DNA of 64,000 bases from Apis mellifera (taxonomy: Eukaryota > Arthropoda > Insecta > Hymenoptera > Apidae). The stretch lies in assembly GCF_003254395.2 (NCBI RefSeq), contig NC_037649.1:10831431-10895430 (forward strand), read 5' to 3'. This document shows positions 55,691 to 64,000 of the stretch, in pieces (the stretch's first letter is position 1; the number at the start of each line of letters is the position of its first letter). The notes beneath the pieces are model-generated. The model saw nothing but the letters and a program-made list of their open reading frames with translations. It did not search any database and had not been told where the DNA came from. Position numbers and translations under genes: made by a program.

Positions 55691-57889
55691 ATAAATTTCG
55701 AATTCGCGAAATCTTTGAATTTGCATTACCGAGAGAGGATCGCTTTGGACGGGAAAGAAGAAGAAGAAGGAGGAGGAGGGCAAGTGGGTGTCTCGAATTT
55801 TATTATACTCGGTCCGTCTCGCCATTTTTAATTGATCGGATCGAGGCGATCGATCCGTCGATCGTTCCTCCTCGCGTATGGGAACAATCCCCTCGACTCG
55901 ATTGTACGGATTGGAGTGAAAAAGCTTGGTCACGGGGTCGTGGACGAGAATACGGCCGGATTTCTTGCGTCACGGGACCCCGTAAAGGGGCCACGTATGG
56001 TAGCCAAATATGGCCAGGAATCTTACCAAACATTGATCGTAGTGTGTAAGAGGGGGCATCTCGCTCGTTTCCAAATCGAGCCAAAACAATTCGAGGAATC
56101 GTTCCAATCGCTCCTGCTCCATCGCTTTACCATTTATACCTTTTTTTCTTTCCACGTTCAACTAATCGAACAAAATCACGCCGATTAATAATCGACGAGA
56201 AATTATATATAAATCAAGGTTGAGATATTTTCATCTCTCGTAGATCGAATAATTCTGCGTGTATTTAACTCAGTTTTAAAGAGGATAAATTACTCGTTAA
56301 ACAATTAATCGATTCCAGGTTTAAACGATAACTTAATGTAGAAGATAAATTTAACTTTTCTCGATCTCTTCTCTCGTTTCGACGGGAGAACGAAATTTAC
56401 GTGGGAAGAGATCGATCGATCGAATGGAATAAAATTGCAATTTTCGTTTAATTTTTAGCACGGCTCGAGCTCCACGATCGTTGCTCCGTTCGAGCGCATG
56501 TTATCGAGCGCTGCCTAAATAGACTGCATCATCGTTCGGTCACGTTTCACAGAGCTCAATAACGCTCGAAAGTATAGCGATTGTTTCCTGGCCGCGTCGT
56601 GACTGGACTGTCGTTACAAATCAAATTTTACAATCTTAACACGATGTGTGTAACGCGGGACAATGTTGGAGCATTGAAGAGAAAGGAACGAGTAATTGTT
56701 TCGCGGTTTACGGATATTCGAGACGGGCCTCCTCCGCGCTCAAATAAAAAGAATCGTCTCTCCTTGATCGTTTCTCGCGATAGAACAAAGAGAGATTAGA
56801 TATCGAAAGATGAAAGAGAAATAACTCGTTGGGTGTCGCAACGGGTTGAAAGGGATACTTATCGAGTATTAAAATGGTCGCGTCGTCGTCGTCTCGCAGA
56901 TCGAGCCGGAAACAAAGTTCGCTCTTCCGTTTCTCCTCCTCGCGCTTCTCGATTCCTTTCGCATACGCACACGTGGAAGCTCGTTGGGGCCGTTTTCTGC
57001 ACCTTGTAAGCAGGCAGAGCCAGCTCGATACCAACGAGGGAGAGTTCGCGGCTCACGTTCCAATCGACTTCCGCTCGCAGAAAGCACGTGTGCGCGCCTT
57101 TCCGCCTCGTGTCGCCGATCTTACGACTCCAATTCCCTCGTCAACTTTTTCGATCGATATTTGAAAGAAGAAGGAGAAACGATATCGATATCCTTTCGTT
57201 TGAAATTATCGTTTTGGATAGGCATTCGATGATTCTAGATAAATTACAGTAATAGTTTCGAGGAAATTACAAAGAGCCATCGATCATCGTTACTTCCTTT
57301 GGAGATCAACAACCAAATTGGAAAAATAAAAGTATCCAAGAGTCCAAAGATCGATAGGAAACGAAGAAAAAAAAAATAAATGGAATCGAAATCGAGAATA
57401 TAAACTTGGATTCAAGATTCCGTGCGAATAGAGAGTGTTGTTCAACTTTGACCACCCCGATGAAAAAATCTTTATCCAGCTGAAACTGTCCCACCGTGCT
57501 TACAACTTGATAATACCCGCACCGTTTCGCAACTCGAAACGATTTCTCCAACTTTCCCCGTCGAATCGTCCCTTGAAACGTCTGGAGAAAAATCGATTCC
57601 ATCTCGACTTGTTTCTCCTCCCCACGGAGGATACGTAGAGCTACGTATCCTCGGATTCGTGACCTTTCCGATCGAAACGGAACAGGCTCGCACATATCGA
57701 TCCATCTCTGTGGATCGGCGTTATTCAGACCCGTGTGCTCGCCCGTGAAACGGAATCGACTCGCCTCGACGATCCTTCTCGCTTCGTCGAGGACGCAACA
57801 GCGCTCCAAACTGTGTACCATTCCGCTACGATGCACGTGTATACACACACACACACACATACGCGCGCGCTCAGGTTTGTCGAGTGTGC

Positions 57890-57923
<34 letters not shown>

Positions 57924-58754
57924 GGTGCCCTCGAGTAATCCCATCGACCGAGCCACGCCATTTCCTCGATATGCGTGCCTATATATCTAGATTTCCCGTG
58001 CGCACACGCGGCAACGTGTACACAGCTCGACCTGATACGGGATGGAACAGGATTCGCCGCGTAATCTATCGTGGAAACAACGAATCCGTGGATTCCAAAC
58101 TCGATACACGTTCCGATTTAATAAATATCTCTCCTCTCTTCTGAAAGGGAAAGATTAGACTCTTGGAAGGAAGAGTTTGCTCCTTTTGCTCGAAGTGAAG
58201 TTCGCTCGTCAACCTCGGCCCCCGAGAAACTTGTCTAAACTTTCACCGAGCTTAACCGACCCGGTAGATCTGCAGAGAACGTAGAATTTCTAATTCGCAG
58301 TAAATCAATATTCTCTTAACGAGTTCTCCAACGTTCCCACGTGGTGGGTGAGCAAGCAAGCGAGTAAGTAAGTAAATCAATATTCCGGGATAATAACCAG
58401 GAACTCGGTTAATCGACCTTTCCGCGTTTTCTCGACCAAAGTCGAAGAGACCGCAAAGCGTCGCGATCTTGATCACCACTCTCGTTGGGATAATTCGGTA
58501 ACGTCTCTGAGGGAACTCTTGTTCGATTAATTCGTCGATAATATTCGTTTTTCGCGCCTAGTCAGGGAAGAAGTGAACGGTCCAGCGGAGGAATTTTCTC
58601 CGGTTGCGACTTGGAGCGACTCGTCACGCGACCATCCGTTCGTGCGAGCCCGGCACCCAAAGCGAAAACCAAGACGCGAAACATCTATCGAGGAGGGGGG
58701 AAGTGTATCGGGTGGAGAAAGGGGAAGGAGGATTCGAAACGCGACTAGGACGTT
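55691..58754. other. GC-rich non-coding DNA
   Basis: No supported gene. It contains a (GAA/GGA)n patch near 55757-55780 and a compound (CA)n-(CG)n-(GA)n locus at 57842-57921. Open frames up to 216 codons cross the microsatellites and are rejected. Confidence 0.45.
57842..57921. repeat. Compound (CA)n-(CG)n ... (GA)n microsatellite
   Basis: A CA tract (57842-57859) runs into CGCGCGCG (57862-57870). After a ~20-bp spacer comes a (GA)n tract of ~31 bp (57891-57921). Confidence 0.92.
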
Positions 58755-59645
58755 GATACACCGCCTAATAGAAATATCGATCCGAGGGTCGATGCACTTT
58801 ACGCCGTTTCTCGAGGAGCTTTGCAACCGATTTCGATCGATTCGAACAAATTTTCTTTTTAAAGAATTTTATTGGCTATTTTTCGTATTCGTTGAATACA
58901 ATGATCGGTAAAAATGTATATACCGCCTAATAGAAATATCGAGGAGCAAACGAATCACTCTGCAACCGATTTCGATCAACCGATTCGAACAAATTTTCTT
59001 TTTTAAAAACGTAGGAGCGTAGAAAATTTTATAGAGTCTTGGCCATTTTTAATATTCGTTGAATACAATGATCGGTAGGAATATATACATCGCCTAATAG
59101 AAATATCGATCTGAGGGTGCACTTTTACCGTTTCTCGAGAAGCAAACGAATCGCTCTGCAACCGATTTCGATCGATTTGAACAAATTTTCTTTTTAAAAA
59201 CGTAGGAGCGTAGAAAATTTTATAGAGTCTTGGCCATTTTTAATATTCGTTGAATACAATGATCGGTAGGAATATATACATCGCCTAATAGAAATATCGA
59301 TCTGAGGGTGCACTTTTACTGTTTCTCGAGAAGCAAACGAATCGCTCTGCAACCGATTTCGATCGATTTGAACAAATTTTCTTTTTAAAAATGTAGGAGC
59401 GTAGAGAATTTTACAGAGTCTTGGCCATTTTTCGTATTCATTGAATACAATGATCGGTAAGAATATATACATCGCTTAATAGAAATATCGATCTGAGGAT
59501 TTACGCTATTTCTCGAGGAGCAAACGAATCGCTCTGCAACCGATTTCGAATAAATTTTCTTTTTAAAAACGTAGGAGCGTAGAGAATTTTATAAAATCTT
59601 GGCCATTTTTCGTATTCGTTGAATACAATGATCGGTAAGAATGTA
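58755..59645. repeat. Tandem repeat, ~162-191-bp period, five copies
   Basis: CGCCTAATAGAAATATCGA recurs at about 58762, 58924, 59091 and 59282, and as CGCTTAAT at 59473. Units share GATCTGAGGGTGCACTTT, CTCGAGAAGCAAACGAATCGCTCTGCAACCGATTTCGATC, AAATTTTCTTTTTAAAAACGTAGGAGCGTAGA and CGTTGAATACAATGATCGGTA. Copies 3 and 4 are nearly identical at 191 bp. Outer copies are more diverged and shorter, the pattern expected when an array turns over from its centre. Confidence 0.92.
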
Positions 59646-62600
59646 AAAAAAAAAAAGAAAAAAGGAAAAAGGGCGAGAGCGGATGTTCGACGTCGAGTCC
59701 GATCGAAATCATGCTATATTTAGAAGCGGAGAAACTGTCGGTACTTTAAGCACGGCGGTCGTCCACGTATGAGCTGGCTATTCCCGTATTCTGCCCTCCA
59801 CGCCTGCCTCGTCGCCTCTTCGTTTTTCGTCTGGCGCGCTGTCCTCGCGATTCCCCCCTTTCCTTCCTTTTGTCTCGACGTCCTCTCGAAGAAACGTAGT
59901 GTAGACGTAGTGTAGAATTTTTGCCCAATAGCTGATCGAAATACCAAATCGATACCCTCTTTTCCCTTTCGTTTTCCACCAGAATTGGCATCCATGATTT
60001 TCGTCGAATGAGCGGATCCAATCTTCTCGGCTTCTCTTAGAAATTCGCCATTGACCGCAACGAAGTTGCACGCGCTCGAACAAAGAATTCAGTCAGATTC
60101 GTAGTCGCGAACGACGATACTACGGGCGAGCTACGCACGATTGTGCGCACGGTGGTTACAAGCCGTATCGTCACAATCGTTCATTCACGACCCACTCTCC
60201 ACTCATCCGTTTCTTCGTTTCAGTTTCGCGAGAAAATCTCTCTTCACCCCTCTTCTCCCTCTGAAAACTTTGACACGGTGCAGTCTCGACTGTGTAAGCT
60301 TTTTCATTTACGAACGAAACTTTGAAATGTTTCATTTTTCATCGTAGTAGAAATATATACACTGTTGCGTTTGGAAGTTTTTTGCGCGACCCAGTTGAAA
60401 TATATCGATTAAAACCGTCACAATCTTTGGTCATCGAGCAATTTCCAAGCGTGGCAAATGATAAATAAAAATTTCGTTGCGTTCCATCTACCACGGTTCG
60501 TAAAATAATTTCAATTATCGATGGAAACAATTTTTCGAATATTCGAGTGAACCGGTCGATTTGATTTTGATTTGATTTGGAACGTGTGCGATATGTAGAA
60601 GAGCCGGGATATTTTGCGAAGAATGGATGCGTGGGCGTGGATCGATCTCCTCCGCTCCGTGAGTCATCGTTGATCCTCGATTCTCGACGAGATCTCGAGA
60701 GATAGACGAGCCGATCGATCGAGAACTCGAGAAGCAATTCGCGTTCCTTGGTTCACGGTCGTGCAACGACAATGGATCGATGAGCCGAGACACGCGACGC
60801 ACGTGGAAGGAGATATTGGAACTCTGGATGAACTTAATTGATGAAAACTTGATAAAGATTACGGTAGCCGAGAGAATGGTTAATAAAACGCCTGACAAAG
60901 TTTCGTTGGAGCCGATTATATATCGAGGAAAGATGGCGCGCAGAACGAATATGAAATCGAATACGCGAAACAGGATACGCGTCTTCTTTCGAACGTTATT
61001 CGCGACAAAAATACGAGACGCGATACGGCCGACGATATTTGACGTCACCTCGAGCATGGCATACACGCGTTATTATGGAACAGTCGGGGCATTCATTCGT
61101 TGGATACAACCGGGCTTATCAACCGGAGGGAAAGTTGAATGAGATTGCGCGCAAAATTCCCCTCCTCGGCTTCTACGTGGAAAAAAACGCGGATCGTCGA
61201 TCTCCTCCCCCCCCTTGTCAACGAATTTTCGAAAGCCCGTTCAACCACGCGGCAAAATAACGCCTTCCTATTATTTACTCCTCTTCTTTTATTTCGGACA
61301 TTCATTATTAACGTTGCCTTGCGTACACGAATACAATTCGTTTCGTAGTTAGATAAAGTTTGGTGGAAAAAGAAAGGAAAACGACAGCGAGAACGGAGAC
61401 TCGTTTTTCCGTGGAATGGAATTTAAATTCGACTCTCGAGAGAAAGGAAGAAAGGATCGACGGTCGCCGCGCCCGCATCGTTTCAACTACACCGCTTCTT
61501 CTTCCTTTTGCGGCGCCTCGAAACGCCGTGTTACGCGCTTTCGTCGGTGCGTTCAACGGAGGATGATCTCGAGAGAGAAAGGAGAGAGAGAGGAATGGCG
61601 ATAATGCGCGAGAAGAAGAGGCGATAAGGATAATGGAATCTTGCGAGGAGAAAATAATAACGTATCTTCGATAATCGTCCATCCATTATCTGATAGATTA
61701 TCGAGTCGAAGATGAGCGGAATAAACAACGGCGGAGCACGGGTTACGCGGGAGCGTGATTAAACGTGGTTTGATTTATTCAAATTACTCGTTTCCCTTTG
61801 TAATGACTGGCTGGCTCGGCACGATAGAGAGGCAGGGGATGGCCCTCCAACGCCAGACGGAGCGACGATGCCAACTTTGGAACCGTTAAAAACATATTTC
61901 CATTCATAACCCGGCCGAGCTCCTCTTTTTCCTCTTGTTTCGGCCGCTCGAGTCGGCGACCCAGCAGGCGGCGTGCAGCGAGGATCCTCGTCAGCCTCGT
62001 TCGGTAGCCTCGTGTACTCGAACCGTGTGTCTGGTGGAAAAAAAAGGAAAAAAAGAAAAAAGAAAAGAGGAGGGCGGGGGGGGGGAGAAGAAACACGGGA
62101 CACATGCGTATCCGGTTCGTAATCGACGGATCGACCGTGGGAGGAAGGGGGAGGGAGGGGGGGACTGTTTGAGTGGTATAAATAGAGATGGAAATGGAGC
62201 GGGAGACGGTGGGCCGCGTCTTTGGTCGCTTTGATAATTTTTCGTCGAGCGGATGTGAATTCGTGAGCGCGTGAAAGGGATGGGGCCAAGAAACGTCCGC
62301 ACGGTTCGTTAGATCGATGATCGATGCGGCCGTGGTTCGCGACGACTCGAGTTTCGTTGACGGATGCATCGCGTGACGATGGTTGTTCGATGCCAGCTCG
62401 GATATTATGAGCGGCCAGAGGATTCCAAGTGACGCTAACGGATGACTCGATCGCGGGGTCCCGATAAGTGGTCTCTCTCTGTCTGTCGATCGTCCATGAA
62501 AACTCGATTCCTCTGTTCGCGCGTACGCAAATATTTTAACGAGGCGACCGCGCGGAATTTCGCGCGACAATGGCCTCTCGCGTGGCTCCAATTGTAAACG

Positions 62601-64000
62601 ACAGCTGCGCTCGGATCGGTTTAACACTACCGTCCGCTCGATTTCGTTAATTCGGGACAGAAATAAAATTATCCCGTCTTTTCTTTCGAGCGGAGGAATA
62701 TCAGCGATTCGATCCGTCATAATTCACGTTTCCTCGAATCCGTATATATCTAAGAGAACAATTTATTCCAACGAAAAAGAAAAAAGAGAGAGAGAGAAGA
62801 AAAGATTACGAAACGTGGAAGGAATTATTCGAATCGATTTGAACCGCTCTTGGAATTGAATCGCGCGCAAAATTCGGTCACGCGTCTCTTTCCCCTCTCT
62901 CGTGTTTATTTACTATTGGACGACGTCTCGAGCAAATCGTTCGATCCTCGTCGGTACACACGTACGGCGGTAGCGAACGTGGCACGAGGTGTTATTATAT
63001 TTCGCCACGGGCAACGTGCACGACCGTTTATTCGAACGAGTACCTCGCGTCGCATCTCGGCCAGAAATGGTTGTACGGAATGGCCCCGGTTCCTTTCCTT
63101 TCCTTTATTTTTACCGACTTACGCTCGTCGGGCCACGCATCGCCAACTTGCGCCTTCTTATTGAGATGTTGACGTCCGCCACGTGGGCAGATCGGAGATC
63201 GCGATATATATATATATTCCGGGGCCCCGACTCGATCGAGAACCCGTCGAAATGTCGAGGCCTTCCATGCCTCGAATAATCGTTTTTATCGATATATCGG
63301 TTTATATTTACGACGGAATCGTGGGCTTTGGCATAAAACGAGGCAGGAAAATTATGGAACATCCATGAAACGAATCGTCAAAGTGGTTTGAAATGCGATT
63401 TAAATTCGAAACGAACGTGTAATAAATTTATAAAGTAGTATAAATATATATATATACGTATACACACGTATACAAGAAGCGATGATAATCCGCTTGGAGA
63501 ATCGTTAAGAAATGACTCGAATCGATTCGTCTCCGTTCATCTACTTTCCTTCCCCGATGGGAAGATTTTTCAACGCGTTTCAACGATTTTCTCAACCTCG
63601 GCGGGCAACTCGGAAGCTCGAAACTGACACTTTCTGACCGACTTCTTCCTCCGAATATCTCTCCTCGACGGATTCCACGCGAGAACGGTTCGCAGGGATT
63701 ACGAAAAATAAATTAACTCTGGCGGTTGAAGTCGCAGCTTATTACAACCACCCACCGTGAACCTCGCCTCGTTTCACCGGCCGAAACTTTCACCCGGAAC
63801 GGCTCGCGACTTCTATCGCAACTTTGCGCCCCTTCGACCATAAAAGCTATGAGGATCGATCGAGAATCGCATCCCCTCGAGATTAGTTTCGAACCTCGTT
63901 TTCTCTTTTCTAACCCCTGTTGTTCGGAACACACAACGCGATCACAATTATTAAACCTCCGTCTTCGTTTCACGTTTCACACGGAAGTTGTCCACGAGTA
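59646..64000. other. GC-rich non-coding DNA to the window end
   Basis: No supported gene. It contains a poly-A/G tract (59645-59670), a G-rich block at 62070-62165 with G-quadruplex potential followed by a perfect TATAAATAG (62177-62185), and (TA)n tracts near 63206-63216 and 63445-63455. A 313-codon minus-strand frame at 61779-62720 is low-complexity (Pro/Phe/Ser runs mirroring the G-rich tract) and I do not accept it as a gene. Confidence 0.4.
62177..62185 (+). promoter_or_regulatory. TATA box-like element
   Basis: TATAAATAG is an exact match to a strong TATA box, in GC-rich DNA just downstream of G-runs (62139-62163). No Inr or exon can be identified at the expected distance, so promoter status is speculative. 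Confidence 0.22.

Noticed and set aside
57306..57956. 216-codon open frame on the minus strand
   Set aside because: Its N-terminus is translated (GA)n and (CA)n microsatellite (LSLSLS, CVCVC) and its C-terminus is poly-Phe from an A-rich tract. No domain is visible.
61779..62720. 313-codon open frame on the minus strand
   Set aside because: It is the longest frame in the window but crosses a G/C homopolymer tract, is rich in Pro/Ser/Phe runs, overlaps long frames in other phases, has no motif and lies in uniformly GC-rich non-coding DNA where stops are rare.
1..64000. CRISPR arrays, prokaryotic operons and rRNA genes
   Set aside because: None seen. The intron-containing genes and promoter types are clearly eukaryotic, and the tandem arrays have long diverged units without a repeat-spacer pattern.

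Overview
This window looks like nuclear DNA from an insect, most likely a bee (Hymenoptera, Apis-like). The reasons are very AT-rich gene-bearing DNA lying next to much GC-richer DNA full of CpG and simple repeats, short GT-AG introns, a decayed mariner transposon with the TA target site, insect-type GNAT acetyltransferases, an insect carboxylesterase, and an Inr+DPE core promoter. The family assignments rest on motifs I can read. The species is an inference.

Layout. 1-14.5 kb: AT-rich DNA with GC islands (2.0-2.6, 3.1-3.6, 4.25-4.57, 5.15-5.46, 6.0-6.3, 6.5-7.7, 8.5-10.3 and 10.7-11.05 kb). No gene can be supported here, but there is a duplicated ~200-bp module, a G-quadruplex tract and promoter-like sequence. 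14.6-17.4 kb: two head-to-head arylalkylamine N-acetyltransferase-like (GNAT) genes that share a ~334-bp divergent promoter. 18.0-23.8 kb: an eight-exon type-B carboxylesterase on the minus strand, reconstructed in full at 582 aa, with a Cys in the oxyanion hole and a C-terminal KEEL. 25.3-29.3 kb: a plus-strand multi-exon transcription unit with a near-perfect Inr/DPE promoter. It encodes an unrecognised small protein (121 aa, or 187 aa with an alternative splice), and a pre-miRNA-like hairpin lies in its large intron. 31.1 kb onward: an abrupt rise in GC, a likely 5' exon ending in GTAAGT at 31,554, and then ~32 kb with no recognisable coding exon, most simply read as a giant first intron or intergenic regulatory DNA. 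It contains four minisatellite arrays (38.97-40.43, 52.96-53.36, 54.85-55.69 and 58.76-59.65 kb) and one degenerate mariner (46.08-47.33 kb).

Functionally, the only enzymes are the acetyltransferase pair and the esterase, both small-molecule-modifying families. Nothing shows that they act together. One acetyltransferase keeps the canonical acetyl-CoA loop and its divergent partner has lost it. The most novel signals are the unrecognised spliced gene at 25.3-29.3 kb and the structured RNA elements in or just after it (28.15, 28.58 and 29.6 kb).
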